From an uncultured Candidatus Melainabacteria bacterium (GTDB lineage: Bacteria; Cyanobacteriota; Vampirovibrionia; Gastranaerophilales; Gastranaerophilaceae): 64,000 bases of DNA. Each line of letters begins with the position of its first letter. The stretch's first letter is position 1. A program made the translations under genes and the position numbers. The DNA lies in assembly GCA_950096985.1 (NCBI GenBank), contig CATNBA010000001.1:124001-188000 (forward strand), given 5' to 3'. Under the pieces are notes generated by a model that was not told where the DNA came from, did not search any database, and saw nothing but the letters and a program-made list of their open reading frames with translations. Shown here piece after piece: positions 39,670 through 49,249 of this stretch.

Positions 39670-41274
39670 ATGGAAAAGATATTAAAAACTCATAAAGATT
39701 TATTCATATTTTTGGGCTTAGCATTAATATGCTATTTTGTTTTCTTTTTTAATATAGGAAATTATGCACTTATGGATGTTGATGAAACACGTTATGTTTC
39801 GATGGCAAGAGATATGTTTCACAGCAAAGACTTTTTGACACTTTATCTTAACGGCGAATATTTTTTTGAAAAACCACCTTTATACTTTTGGGGTGAATGT
39901 TTATCATTCGCAATTTTTGGTAAAATAAACGAGTTTACCGCACGTTTCCCTGTTGCCTTATACGGGACATTATCAACATTTCTGGTTTATTTTGTCGGTA
40001 AAAAAGTTGTTTGCAGACGTTATGGCTTTATTTCAGCAGTAATTCTTGCAACAACACTCGAATTTGTAATCCTTGCAAAATTTGCAATTCTGGATATTGT
40101 CGTAACAACCTGCATCGGATTTTCAATTATGTTTGGTATTTTGTCACAATTTGCTAGACGTAAATGGCTTTGCTGGTATCTTTTCTATGCATTTTCAGGT
40201 TTTGCTGTTATGGCAAAAGGCATACCGGGGTTTGTTGTTCCGTTTGCCGTAATGTTTTTCATTACTCTTGCAAACAAAACATTTAAACAATCTTTAAAAT
40301 ATATGCCTGTCGGATTTTTGATTTTTTTCTTAATCGTACTTCCATGGCATTTGATTATGTTCAAAATCCACGACCCGTTATTCTTTGACGAATACATAAT
40401 GAAACATCATGTAAACCGCTTTTTCTCATCAAGCCAAATCGACAGAGAACAGCCGTTTTATTATTATATTTTGACAATTTTGTGGGGGTTAATCCCTTGG
40501 GTGTTTTCTGCAATCGCAGTTGGCATTTCCAAATTTAAAGAAATTAAAATGTCAAAATTTTTGCTGTTTAATTTGATTGCTTTTGGTGTCACACTTCTAT
40601 TTTTCTCCGCATCAAGCACAAAACTTATAACATATATTCTACCTGTTTATTTCTTTACAGCAAACATTTTAGGATTTATCTGGGAAGATTATATTTTTAG
40701 CGGTAAATTTTCAAAACCTATTAATTTCACAGTTTATATGCTTGGCGGAATATGTATCTTTGCAGGAATTACAGCTTTCTTTATGCAATATTTTTTACCT
40801 GCGCAAATCTATCAGGATATTTTAAGCATAAAATGGTTCTGCATTATAACTATTTTGATTTTCGGAATTTCTAGTATTTTATGTGCGCTAAAAAATTGGC
40901 GAAAAGGTGTTTTTGCATGTTATGCACTTTTGATAATTATTACATCTGCTTTCGGCACAAAACTTTTTTACAACCTTGATTACAAATTCGGACAGGACGA
41001 TTTAATGCAGTTTGCAAAGTATGCAAAAGAAAATAACAAAAAAATTGTTGTTCTTAACAGCGAAAGAAGATACTCTGTACTTTACTATTACGGCAAACAT
41101 GTTTATTACATCTCACTTGATGATGAAGAAGAAATGAAAAAATTCGGAGATATGCTTGACGATACAGATGTAGTAGTTGTTGTTAAAGAAAAGAAAATGC
41201 CTGAAGTCGACAAAGAATTAGATTTTGATGTAATAATCGACGGCAGAAAATATTCACTTATAAAGGTTAGATAA
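39670..41274 (+). CDS. ArnT/PMT-type membrane glycosyltransferase (GT39/GT83-like)
   Basis: 534 residues, about 11-13 membrane helices. The first periplasmic loop carries MDVDETRY (residues 35-42) with the catalytic-type acidic residues, then EYFFEKPPLYFWGECLSF, both hallmarks of the ArnT/PMT_2 family, which transfers sugar from a polyprenyl phosphate donor to lipid A or other acceptors. C-terminal soluble domain from about residue 440. TAATAT eight bases before the ATG. Overlaps the next gene by one base (TAATG). Confidence 0.88.
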   Translation: MEKILKTHKDLFIFLGLALICYFVFFFNIGNYALMDVDETRYVSMARDMFHSKDFLTLYLNGEYFFEKPPLYFWGECLSFAIFGKINEFTARFPVALYGTLSTFLVYFVGKKVVCRRYGFISAVILATTLEFVILAKFAILDIVVTTCIGFSIMFGILSQFARRKWLCWYLFYAFSGFAVMAKGIPGFVVPFAVMFFITLANKTFKQSLKYMPVGFLIFFLIVLPWHLIMFKIHDPLFFDEYIMKHHVNRFFSSSQIDREQPFYYYILTILWGLIPWVFSAIAVGISKFKEIKMSKFLLFNLIAFGVTLLFFSASSTKLITYILPVYFFTANILGFIWEDYIFSGKFSKPINFTVYMLGGICIFAGITAFFMQYFLPAQIYQDILSIKWFCIITILIFGISSILCALKNWRKGVFACYALLIIITSAFGTKLFYNLDYKFGQDDLMQFAKYAKENNKKIVVLNSERRYSVLYYYGKHVYYISLDDEEEMKKFGDMLDDTDVVVVVKEKKMPEVDKELDFDVIIDGRKYSLIKVR

Positions 41275-41804
41275 TGCTTGAAAGATACGAACATTTTCTT
41301 AAAAAATTTGATGAAAAATTAAACAAATATTTTGAGGAACAATGTGAGTTTATAAAGTGCAAAGAAGGCTGTTCTGCCTGTTGTGAAGTAGGTGAGTACC
41401 CCTTTTCAAGACTTGAGGCTGAATATTTAATGTCGGGGTTTATCAAACTTCCAAATGAAATCAAAGCTCAAATTCGTGAGGAAATTAAACAATTAAAATG
41501 TGAAAACCCCAAAATGTACAAATGTCCGTTTCTTATTGAAAATAAATGTGCTGTATATTCCTACCGTGGAATTGTATGCCGTACTCACGGGTTGGCATGG
41601 TTTGACGGAGAAAAAATTCAACTTCCTTACTGCGTAAACAAAGGTTTAAACTATTCAAAAGTATTCGACCGCGAAACAGGAGAAGTATTTTTGCCAAATG
41701 TCATACAAGAACAACTACGTATCGACAACATCCTCAGAAGTTGTGATGCAGAAAAATTTGAGCTTGAATGCGGAGAAATTCGTCCGCTGATAAAATGGTT
41801 TTAA
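41274..41804 (+). CDS. YkgJ-family cysteine-cluster protein
   Basis: 176 residues. CKEGCSACCEVGEYPFS (C-x3-C-x2-CC) and CPFL...CAVYSYRGIVCRTHG give the eight-Cys pattern of the YkgJ family (putative zinc or iron-sulphur binding). It is coupled to the glycosyltransferase gene by a TAATG junction, so the two may act in the same process. Confidence 0.9.
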   Translation: MLERYEHFLKKFDEKLNKYFEEQCEFIKCKEGCSACCEVGEYPFSRLEAEYLMSGFIKLPNEIKAQIREEIKQLKCENPKMYKCPFLIENKCAVYSYRGIVCRTHGLAWFDGEKIQLPYCVNKGLNYSKVFDRETGEVFLPNVIQEQLRIDNILRSCDAEKFELECGEIRPLIKWF

Positions 41805-41833
41805 AAAAGGCGGGAATAATACCCGCCTTTTTT
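41803..41833. terminator. Bidirectional terminator
   Basis: AAAAAAGGCGGG-loop-CCCGCCTTTTTT between convergent genes. Confidence 0.93.
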
Positions 41834-41835
41834 AA

Positions 41836-43167
41836 TTAATGTAGATATCTTAAATAAAGATATACAGAACTTAACGTCAATGATATGAATGTTATCAAAG
41901 CCCCGTATTTCATAAATCGCATAAATGAAATAGGATGTCCTTTTACTGTTGCGGTTTCGCTTACTATTACGTTTGCAGCCGCACCGATAATTGTAAGGTT
42001 TCCGCCTAAACAAGCACCCAATGACAATGCCCACCATAACGGATGATGTCCTTCACCTGCATAAGGTAAAGTGTGCTGAACCTGTGCAATCAAAGGTGCC
42101 ATAGTTGCCGTGTAAGGAATATTGTCAATTATACCTGACAAAATACCTGAACCCCACAGAATAAACATTGTAGCCGCTTCAAGACTTCCATGAGTAAGCT
42201 CAATAAGCTTATCAGCAAGAAATCCTATACCGCCGTTAGCCTCAAATCCTCCAATTATAATAAATAAACCTATAAAGAAAAATATTGTAAGCCATTCAAC
42301 GTCTCTATATATTTCTTTTGGTTTTTCAAATAAAAGTAAGAATGATGCACCCGCAACAGCAAATGCATAAGCAGGAATTCCTGTAATATCATGGGTTACA
42401 AATCCCAAAATTACAAGTGCCAAAGTAATCATTGAACGTATCATAAGATTTTTATCTTCAATAGTTTTTGAATTATCAAGATTAGCAATATGTTCCATTT
42501 TTTCTTTAGTAGCTTTTAAACCTTTTCTAAATAGAAAAATCAGAACACTTACAGATATTACAAATATAATAGCGATAATAAATGTTAATTCATTAACAAA
42601 ATCCATAAAGCTCAAGCCTGCTTTAGCCCCGATAATAATGTTTGGCGGATCGCCTATAAGTGTTGCCGTACCTCCAATATTTGATGCTAAAACCTCAGTT
42701 ATCAAAAATGGAACAGGGTCGGCATCAAATTCTTTTGCGATAACAAAAGTTACAGGCATAATAAGTACAACAGTTGTTACATTATCCAAAAAAGCTGATG
42801 CAACAGCAGTAAATGCCGCTAATGCAAACAAAACAAGTTTCGGATGCCCTTTTGTCGCTTTTAAAATTTGAAGCGCAATCCATTTAAAAACACCGCTTCT
42901 ACTTGCAATATGAACAATAATCATCATACCGATAAGCAAAAATATTACTTCAAATTCTACATAATCAAAAACCCCGCGGATATATTTGCCTAAATCTCCG
43001 TCATAATGACCATGGAACGGCAAAAGCCCGAGGAGTAAAGTTAGTGATGCACCAAAAAGTGCAACAACTGATTTCTGAATTTTTTCAGAGGCAATGAAAA
43101 CATAGGCAATCAAAAGGATTGCGCCTGATATAATCATGCCGTAATTTGATACTAAGTTGTCTAACAT
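41836..43167 (-). CDS. NhaD/ArsB/CitT-type membrane transporter
   Basis: 443 residues from ATG at 43167 with GAGAGGG upstream. About 11 membrane helices. The two inverted-repeat signatures of the ion transporter superfamily are visible: ASAFLDNVTTVVLIMP with SNIGGTATLIGDPPNIIIG, and GIIDNIPYTATMAPLI with GGNLTIIGAAANVI. A sodium/proton antiporter (NhaD-like, P-protein family) is the likely class; arsenite or dicarboxylate transport cannot be excluded. Confidence 0.9.
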   Translation of the reverse strand: MLDNLVSNYGMIISGAILLIAYVFIASEKIQKSVVALFGASLTLLLGLLPFHGHYDGDLGKYIRGVFDYVEFEVIFLLIGMMIIVHIASRSGVFKWIALQILKATKGHPKLVLFALAAFTAVASAFLDNVTTVVLIMPVTFVIAKEFDADPVPFLITEVLASNIGGTATLIGDPPNIIIGAKAGLSFMDFVNELTFIIAIIFVISVSVLIFLFRKGLKATKEKMEHIANLDNSKTIEDKNLMIRSMITLALVILGFVTHDITGIPAYAFAVAGASFLLLFEKPKEIYRDVEWLTIFFFIGLFIIIGGFEANGGIGFLADKLIELTHGSLEAATMFILWGSGILSGIIDNIPYTATMAPLIAQVQHTLPYAGEGHHPLWWALSLGACLGGNLTIIGAAANVIVSETATVKGHPISFMRFMKYGALITFISLTLSSVYLYLRYLH

Positions 43168-43253
43168 AATCCCTCTCAATCTAATTCACGTTATTAATCA
43201 TAACACAAAGATTTTGATTATAAAATTCAGACATAAGTATCACTTATCAGTTA

Positions 43254-43601
43254 TTATCTTTTATCCAGAACTTTGATCAAATGCCAGCCGAATTGTGTAT
43301 ATACAGGATTTGAAACATTGCCGACCGGAGTGTTAAAAGCAGCACGTTCAAATTCTTTTACCATTTGATCACGCCCAAAATAGCCCAAATCACCGCCATT
43401 TTTGCCTGACGGACATAATGAATAAACCCTTGCATAATATTCAAAATCGCCGCCGTTATCAATTTCTTTTTTAATTTGCTGAGCCTCTACAGCTGTTTTT
43501 ACAAGTATATGTTCTGCACGAACCTGTGTGTATTCTTCTGCTGAAACGATACCCGTCAACATAATTACCATAGTTAATAATTTACATAAATTTTTTATCA
43601 T
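43254..43601 (-). CDS. Secreted parvulin-type peptidyl-prolyl isomerase
   Basis: 115 residues: signal peptide (about 1-21) then a minimal PpiC domain: VRAEHILVKTAVEAQQIKKEI, ARVYSLCPSGKNGGDLGYFGRDQMVKEFERAAF, FGWHLIKVLDKR. Acts on protein folding outside the cytoplasm. Has a GAGTAGG ribosome site. Confidence 0.92.
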   Translation of the reverse strand: MIKNLCKLLTMVIMLTGIVSAEEYTQVRAEHILVKTAVEAQQIKKEIDNGGDFEYYARVYSLCPSGKNGGDLGYFGRDQMVKEFERAAFNTPVGNVSNPVYTQFGWHLIKVLDKR

Positions 43602-43622
43602 ATTTGTATCCTACTCTTTAGT

Positions 43623-44276
43623 TTAAACTTTTTCTATTGCCTGCTTAACCATATTTCGACCGTTATTCTTTGCACAATACAACGCTTTGTCCGCATCATC
43701 AAACATTTCAACATATGTGTCAAAAGCGGTATTTGAGCTTACGCCGATACTTAAAGTAACTTTAAAACTTTCACCGTTAAATTTGAAATTATAATTTTCA
43801 AATCTCTTGCGCAGTCTTTCGAGCGGAATACATGCACTATCTTTTGCTGTTTCTGTAAGAATAACGGCAAATTCTTCACCGCCATATCGATAAACAGTAT
43901 CTGTCTGCCTGAAATTCTGTGTCATTAAATATGCACATTCTTTCAATACATAATCTCCGCAAGAATGCCCATAAGTGTCATTAATTCTTTTAAAAAAGTC
44001 AATATCAATTACCGCAAGACTCAAATCATTATTATATCGCTTTGCTCTTTTATACTCACGCTCAAATTCGGTTTCAAAATGTCTACGGTTAAATAGTTTT
44101 GTTAAAGGGTCAGTCACAGACATCTGCTTTGTTTGAGAATACATAAAATTAATTTTTTTTATGACATCCATCTTATTAGCCTCCGGAATATCAAACCCCT
44201 CAATAATATTTTGAATATTATTCTGAATTTCATCGAGCACATCAGACGGTATTTCAAAATTACTTAAATTATTCAT
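43623..44276 (-). CDS. Diguanylate cyclase (GGDEF)
   Basis: 217 residues from ATG at 44276. A short N-terminal helix region (NLSNFEIPSDVLDEIQNNI) precedes the GGDEF domain: DPLTKLFNRRHF, VIDIDFFKRINDTYGHSCGDYVL, RYGGEEFAVI. The catalytic GGEEF is intact; the RxxD inhibitory site upstream is absent. Makes cyclic di-GMP. TATCAT seven bases before ATG, no ribosome site. Confidence 0.93.
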   Translation of the reverse strand: MNNLSNFEIPSDVLDEIQNNIQNIIEGFDIPEANKMDVIKKINFMYSQTKQMSVTDPLTKLFNRRHFETEFEREYKRAKRYNNDLSLAVIDIDFFKRINDTYGHSCGDYVLKECAYLMTQNFRQTDTVYRYGGEEFAVILTETAKDSACIPLERLRKRFENYNFKFNGESFKVTLSIGVSSNTAFDTYVEMFDDADKALYCAKNNGRNMVKQAIEKV

Positions 44277-44335
44277 AATTTCTATGATAACAAAAATATT
44301 GTATTCAATCCATTTTTTTGATAAAATTAACTGTA

Positions 44336-44929
44336 ATGATGAAACCGTCTGCACAAGAGATGCTTAACAAATTTTCAAAAAGCTCATCGCATCCGCTGGA
44401 AGTAAGAAAATTAGCGATGATGATTTTTGATGAAACGAATGCAAAGGTTTGCGAAATGCCTGATAAATATCGCAAATACCTTGAGGCAGGTGCTCTTTTA
44501 CACGATATCGGATATTATATAAATTCTAAAGGTCATAATAAACACAGCATGGAAATGGTTATTGAAAACGGTCTTGCCGGGTTTACATCTCAGGAAGTAA
44601 AAATGATCGGATGTATCTGCCGTTATCACAGAGGGGGACTTCCTGATAAAAATGAACATGAAGTATATAACACTCTTGAGAAAAAAGAGCGCAAGATTGT
44701 CAAAAAACTTGCAGGCATTTTAAAAATTTCAGACGGCCTGGACAGAGGTCACTTAAACCTCATAAAAAAAATCAATCTAAACTATGATGAAGAAAACAAT
44801 ATAGTAGAATTTATCCTTACTCCCAACACTCCTGAATTTCGTCCGGATGTAACTTCTGCAATCCGCAAACGCGACCTTTATGAAATAGCATTTAAATGCC
44901 AGTCAGTTCTAAGATTTAACGAATTGTAA
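44336..44929 (+). CDS. HD-domain protein resembling the Ppx/GppA C-terminal domain
   Basis: 197 residues from ATG at 44336. AGALLHDIGYYINSKGHNKHSMEMV contains HD and the GH-x-KHS pattern typical of the second half of exopolyphosphatase/GppA, followed by CRYHRGGLPD. The sugar-kinase-like N-terminal domains are missing, so this is a free-standing HD hydrolase. TAAAAT eight bases before the ATG suggests a leaderless or very short leader. Divergent from the GGDEF gene. Confidence 0.8.
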   Translation: MMKPSAQEMLNKFSKSSSHPLEVRKLAMMIFDETNAKVCEMPDKYRKYLEAGALLHDIGYYINSKGHNKHSMEMVIENGLAGFTSQEVKMIGCICRYHRGGLPDKNEHEVYNTLEKKERKIVKKLAGILKISDGLDRGHLNLIKKINLNYDEENNIVEFILTPNTPEFRPDVTSAIRKRDLYEIAFKCQSVLRFNEL

Positions 44930-44976
44930 AACTTTTGTTACAAAACTCTCAAAATTGTAACATTTCTTCATGGAAT

Positions 44977-44993
44977 ATACTTTATATATATAA
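44977..44993 (+). promoter_or_regulatory. Repeated promoter/leader block, copy 1
   Basis: ATACTTTATATATATAA, identical to 46607-46623; both are followed by (A/CA)GGGGAAAA-type sequence and AATATAAG. Precedes the gene at 45019. Presumably a shared promoter with a TATATA-rich -10. Confidence 0.55.
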
Positions 44994-45018
44994 GGGAAAA
45001 AATATAAGGAATAATGTC

Positions 45019-45294
45019 ATGAGTTTCGATGTAAACGTTTTGAGCACCAAGCCTGTAATCAAAGCAGCCGCATCTATGCAAAATGACGGTGGCGGCGGCA
45101 ACCTGGGTTATATGGCGCAGGGCAGAAAAAAAGAAAAAGAAAGAAAATATTTAGAAGAAAATATTTTTATGAAAAAACAGGGAGAAGATATTTTCAAAAT
45201 TGATAAAGAGCCTGAAATTCCCGAAGAAAATTTTTCTTTAACTAAATTGATTGCAGATATTATTGTTTCAATCAAAAAATTTTTTATGATATAA
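45019..45294 (+). CDS. Small protein of unknown function
   Basis: 91 residues from ATG at 45019 (TAAGGA upstream). Gly-rich segment NDGGGGNLGYM, a basic helix (RKKEKERKYLEE), then an amphipathic or membrane-peripheral end (LTKLIADIIVSIKKFFMI). No signal peptide. Shares its promoter block with the muramidase-like gene at 46641, so the two are probably expressed together. Not recognised. Confidence 0.55.
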   Translation: MSFDVNVLSTKPVIKAAASMQNDGGGGNLGYMAQGRKKEKERKYLEENIFMKKQGEDIFKIDKEPEIPEENFSLTKLIADIIVSIKKFFMI

Positions 45295-45301
45295 TTCCTT
45301 T

Positions 45302-46570
45302 ATGGAAAAGAAAATAAAAATCGGACTTATAGGGCTTGGAACAGTTGGTTCAGGCGTATTTAAAACTTTAAAAAATTTTGATTATGTTGAAGTAGTAAAA
45401 ATTGCGGTAAAAAATATAAACAAACCTCGCAATATTGAAGGGCTTGATAATTCAATACTTACGGATAATCCGTATGATGTTGTCAATGACCCTGAAATTG
45501 ATATTGTTGCAGAACTTGTCGGCGGTTTAGAACCTGCATTTGACTTGATAAAATGTGCAATCGAAAACGGTAAACATATTGTAACTGCAAACAAAGAACT
45601 TCTCGCAAAACGCGGTGAAGAACTTTATGAAATTGCCGAAAAAAATAATAAAGTTATTCTGTATGAGGCAGCAATTGCAGGCGGTATACCATTAATTATG
45701 CCTATCAAAACTATCCTTGCAGGAAACAATATCAATAAAATTGAGGCAATCGTAAACGGTACAACAAACTATATATTAACAAAAATGGATGTTGAAGGTG
45801 CATCTTACGAAGATGTCTTAAAAGAGGCTCAGGAATTGGGTTATGCAGAGGCAGATCCGACAGGCGACGTTGAAGGGTTTGATGCAGCATATAAAATCGC
45901 AACTCTTGCAACTATTACATTCAAAAAAAGAATTAAAATCGAAAATATTTACAGAGAAGGTATAACAAAAATTCGTGCAGCTGATATGAAAGCTGCAAAC
46001 GATTTGGGATACAAAATCAAACTTATTGCATCAGGAAAGATTGACGAACAAGGAAATGCTGATGTAAGGGTTCACCCTATGCTTGTTTCAAATAAAACAA
46101 CTCTTGCGCACATTGATTATGTAACCAATGCCGTTCACCTTAGCGGTCATCCTGTAGGAAGTATAACACTTTCAGGTCCGGGGGCTGGAGAATTTCCAAC
46201 TGCAAGCTCTGTTGTGGGCGATATCCTGGCAATCTGTGCAGAACTTGGCAAATCTGATTACATCCTTCCAATGATGAGATGTAAAGATGAATGTGATGCG
46301 AATATGATTAATATTTCACAAACTGAAAATAAATATTACCTGTCAATTACTGCAAATAACAATATGGGTGTAATCGGCAAAATCGGAACAATTTGTGCAC
46401 AAAACAACATAAGTCTTGCAAGTATTGTTCAAAAACGCATCTCTGATGATAACACAGCAGAAATTACTGTAATTACGGAAATTGCATCAGAGGCATCAAT
46501 GCAGAACGCTATTAAGCTTATTGAACAGGATGGCAACAAAGTTAACAGCCTGATTAGAGTTCAGGTGTAA
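45302..46570 (+). CDS. hom: Homoserine dehydrogenase
   Basis: 422 residues: NAD(P)-binding GLGTVGSG (10-17), TANKELLA, GGIPLI, catalytic-domain motif LGYAEADPTGDVEGFDAAYK, and a C-terminal ACT domain (about 345-422) for threonine feedback. Converts aspartate semialdehyde to homoserine. TATAAT ends six bases before the ATG: leaderless. Threonine synthase lies one gene downstream. Confidence 0.97.
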   Translation: MEKKIKIGLIGLGTVGSGVFKTLKNFDYVEVVKIAVKNINKPRNIEGLDNSILTDNPYDVVNDPEIDIVAELVGGLEPAFDLIKCAIENGKHIVTANKELLAKRGEELYEIAEKNNKVILYEAAIAGGIPLIMPIKTILAGNNINKIEAIVNGTTNYILTKMDVEGASYEDVLKEAQELGYAEADPTGDVEGFDAAYKIATLATITFKKRIKIENIYREGITKIRAADMKAANDLGYKIKLIASGKIDEQGNADVRVHPMLVSNKTTLAHIDYVTNAVHLSGHPVGSITLSGPGAGEFPTASSVVGDILAICAELGKSDYILPMMRCKDECDANMINISQTENKYYLSITANNNMGVIGKIGTICAQNNISLASIVQKRISDDNTAEITVITEIASEASMQNAIKLIEQDGNKVNSLIRVQV

Positions 46571-46606
46571 TAAATTTTAACATGAAGTCAATTATTTCCC
46601 CATAAA

Positions 46607-46623
46607 ATACTTTATATATATAA
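46607..46623 (+). promoter_or_regulatory. Repeated promoter/leader block, copy 2
   Basis: Identical 17 bases to 44977-44993 and similar flanks; precedes the muramidase-like gene. Confidence 0.55.
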
Positions 46624-46640
46624 CAGGGGAAAATATAAGA

Positions 46641-47540
46641 GTGACAATTGCGAAAACACAATTTCCAATTGCGGATTTTACACCGCAAATTTATCAGCCG
46701 ATGCCGTTGCAAACTGCACCAATAAGCGCAATGCCTATACCGTTTGCACAAGCACCATCATCTGTAATACCGTCATTCGATTGTATTTCGATGCCGTTTT
46801 GGCAAATGCCGCCGTTAAATTTGCCACAATTTTCATTCAATTCGTTTTCAATACCGAAAATAGATTTTTCACAACTTTTCAAAAACACAACTGCATCTTA
46901 TACGCCGTTGTTCGGCACTCAATTTGGTTCTTTAACAAGACCTGCCGCTTGTTCAAACACAGGAACATACACTTACAATCAAAAAACAGTAGACAAGCTT
47001 ATAAACAAATACAGCGGAGCATTAACACATGTCGGTGATAAACAGGCATTTGTAAGAAAACTTGTCAGCATCGCAAATAAATATAATGCAGATGCGAATG
47101 CAATGCTTGTAATGATGTATTCAGAAGGCGGACTAAAACCAAATTCTAAAGGCGGTATTTTCGGACTTATTCAAAGTACTGCCAACGCCTACGGTATCGA
47201 TATGAATGCTTTCAGAAACAAATCTGCAATTGCACAGCTTGACGATTATGAACGCATACTTGCCGATCAGGTTAAAATGGTATTTGGTAAAAATCCTCCG
47301 TCAAAAATATCAGGTGCAATACTTTATGCAATGAATTTTACACCCGCTTATGTAAAAGATGCTATGAATGACCCAAATCATATACTTGTATCGTCAAACA
47401 GCAGCAGTGCCCAAAAACGTAAATGTTTTTATGCAAACGATGGAAAAGGTTCTCTTGCAGACGGCAAAGACCATATTTCATTTAATACAATAGAAACAAG
47501 ATTAAACAGAAAAGAACATGAAATGAAAGCTCTTGGTTAA
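46641..47540 (+). CDS. Muramidase/transglycosylase-like protein with Pro-rich N-terminus
   Basis: 299 residues, GTG start. The first 100 residues are Pro/Met/Phe-rich (QIYQPMPLQTAPISAMPIPF...) without a classical signal peptide. Residues about 120-260 look like a lysozyme-fold domain: ANAMLVMMYSEGGLKPNSKGGIFGLIQ resembles the transglycosylase E-S-x-x-x-P...G-x-x-G-x-x-Q pattern, followed by ADQVKMVF and FTPAYVKDA. Probably acts on peptidoglycan; export route unclear. It has the same promoter block as the gene at 45019. Confidence 0.6.
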   Translation: MTIAKTQFPIADFTPQIYQPMPLQTAPISAMPIPFAQAPSSVIPSFDCISMPFWQMPPLNLPQFSFNSFSIPKIDFSQLFKNTTASYTPLFGTQFGSLTRPAACSNTGTYTYNQKTVDKLINKYSGALTHVGDKQAFVRKLVSIANKYNADANAMLVMMYSEGGLKPNSKGGIFGLIQSTANAYGIDMNAFRNKSAIAQLDDYERILADQVKMVFGKNPPSKISGAILYAMNFTPAYVKDAMNDPNHILVSSNSSSAQKRKCFYANDGKGSLADGKDHISFNTIETRLNRKEHEMKALG

Positions 47541-47587
47541 TTTTTAATTCTGTGGTATTATTAATCCTATAGTAGGAGAGGATAAAA

Positions 47588-48643
47588 ATGACTTATTATC
47601 AGGGATTAATAAACACATTCAGAGAATATTTACCGGTATCAGACAATACTCCGGTTGTAACATTAAACGAAGGCAATACTCCGTTAATAAAATGCGAAAA
47701 TCTCGCCAAAAAAATCGGAGTTGATGCTGAAATTTATTTGAAATTTGAAGGATGCAACCCGACAGGAAGTTTTAAAGACCGCGGAATGACAATGGCTGTT
47801 ACAAAGGCTAAAGAAGCAGGCTCAGGAGCAATCATTTGTGCATCTACAGGGAACACATCCGCCTCTGCCGCCGCTTATGGTGCTAAAGCAGGTATGAGAA
47901 CTTTTGTATTAATTCCTGACGGCTATATTGCACTGGGTAAACTTTCTCAAGCAATGATGTACGGAGCTGAAATTATCGCAATTCAAGGGAATTTTGACGA
48001 GGCTCTTGAAATGGTTAGAAAAATTTCTGATAATTACCCGATTACTCTTGTAAATTCGGTTAACCCATACAGAATTGAAGGACAGAAAACAGGCGCGTTT
48101 GAGATTTGTAATGCCCTCGGACAAGCTCCTGATTATCATTTTATTCCAGTCGGAAACGCAGGAAATATCACAGCTTATTGGAAAGGTTACAAAGAATTCC
48201 ATGCTTTAGGTAAAATTCCTGCATTACCAAAAATGATGGGCTTTGAAGCAGAAGGGGCAGCTGCAATCGTTAAAGGTGAAAGAATTTATAAACCTGAAAC
48301 CCTTGCAACCGCAATCCGTATCGGAAACCCTGCAAGCTGGCAATTTGCAAAACAAGCACGCGATGAAAGTAACGGTATGATTAATTTTGTAACTGATGAG
48401 GAAATCGTTAAAGCATATAAATTAATTGCATCAACTGAAGGTGTTTTTGCAGAACCCGCAAGTGCCGCATCTGTAGCAGGTTTAATAAAAGTAAAAGACC
48501 AGATTAAAGAAGGCTCAAAAATTGTTTGTATTTTAACAGGAAACGGATTGAAAGACCCGGATAACGCTATTAAATTTGCAAACTCCGATATCAAAAAGAC
48601 ATCTGCTGATATGACTGATATTTTAAGAGCAATGAATATTTAA
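47588..48643 (+). CDS. thrC: Threonine synthase
   Basis: 351 residues. PLP lysine in PTGSFKDRG (K63), [30 protein letters not shown], and a [10 protein letters not shown] phosphate loop. Converts phosphohomoserine to threonine. AGGAGAGG precedes the start. Follows homoserine dehydrogenase with one gene between. Confidence 0.97.
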   Translation: MTYYQGLINTFREYLPVSDNTPVVTLNEGNTPLIKCENLAKKIGVDAEIYLKFEGCNPTGSFKDRGMTMAVTKAKEAGSGAIICASTGNTSASAAAYGAKAGMRTFVLIPDGYIALGKLSQAMMYGAEIIAIQGNFDEALEMVRKISDNYPITLVNSVNPYRIEGQKTGAFEICNALGQAPDYHFIPVGNAGNITAYWKGYKEFHALGKIPALPKMMGFEAEGAAAIVKGERIYKPETLATAIRIGNPASWQFAKQARDESNGMINFVTDEEIVKAYKLIASTEGVFAEPASAASVAGLIKVKDQIKEGSKIVCILTGNGLKDPDNAIKFANSDIKKTSADMTDILRAMNI

Positions 48644-48669
48644 AAAAAGAGCCCTGCGGCTCTTTTTTT
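48642..48669. terminator. Bidirectional terminator
   Basis: AAAAAAAGAGCC-CTGC-GGCTCTTTTTTT after thrC and before the convergent gene. Confidence 0.93.
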
Positions 48670-49210
48670 ATTGTATTTCTTCTGTAACAATACCGCCTGA
48701 ACCGCGGTCAATTTCACGTTTAAACGGTTTATCGTTTTTATCAAAATAAGTTTTAACAGCACCACGATGTTCAATTTTTGATGTACGATTTCCTAGTTCA
48801 TCATAAAAAATTTCTGTTTGGATTTGTGAATCACTAACCTTTTTAAATTCACGGGATTTTGTACCATTGTCATGATATTCAAATTCAATTTCGGTTTTAC
48901 GTGCTAAAACATTATTTTCGTCATAAAGTGAATTAAATTCGTAAATTATCTGACCAAATTCATCATATCTGTGACCTATTTCAAGGTTACGTCTTCTTAT
49001 ATAATCAACAAAAATTCTATCTTGTTTATCATATGTTCTGGAAATAAGTGTACAGTCGGGACAAATTTCATAAACCGTTAGTCCGAATTCATCCTCTTTT
49101 TCAATAACTTTAGTACCGTCAGGTTTAACATATTTTGGCGCCATCGGGTCTTTTTCAACAGTTTTTTTGATAATCCCAAAAGGCTTCATATGGTTTTTAA
49201 AATTTTCCAT
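48668..49210 (-). CDS. YD-repeat-like protein of unknown function
   Basis: 180 residues, with spaced Y-D and Y-E motifs (ISRTYDKQDRI, GHRYDEFGQIIYEF, IEFEYHDNGTK, EIFYDELGNRTSKIEH) like the repeats of RHS/YD proteins. No signal peptide. TATAAT six bases before the ATG, no ribosome site. Confidence 0.6.
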   Translation of the reverse strand: MENFKNHMKPFGIIKKTVEKDPMAPKYVKPDGTKVIEKEDEFGLTVYEICPDCTLISRTYDKQDRIFVDYIRRRNLEIGHRYDEFGQIIYEFNSLYDENNVLARKTEIEFEYHDNGTKSREFKKVSDSQIQTEIFYDELGNRTSKIEHRGAVKTYFDKNDKPFKREIDRGSGGIVTEEIQ

Positions 49211-49249
49211 AAATTTATTATATCATAATAATTATGTTATAATTCAAAT

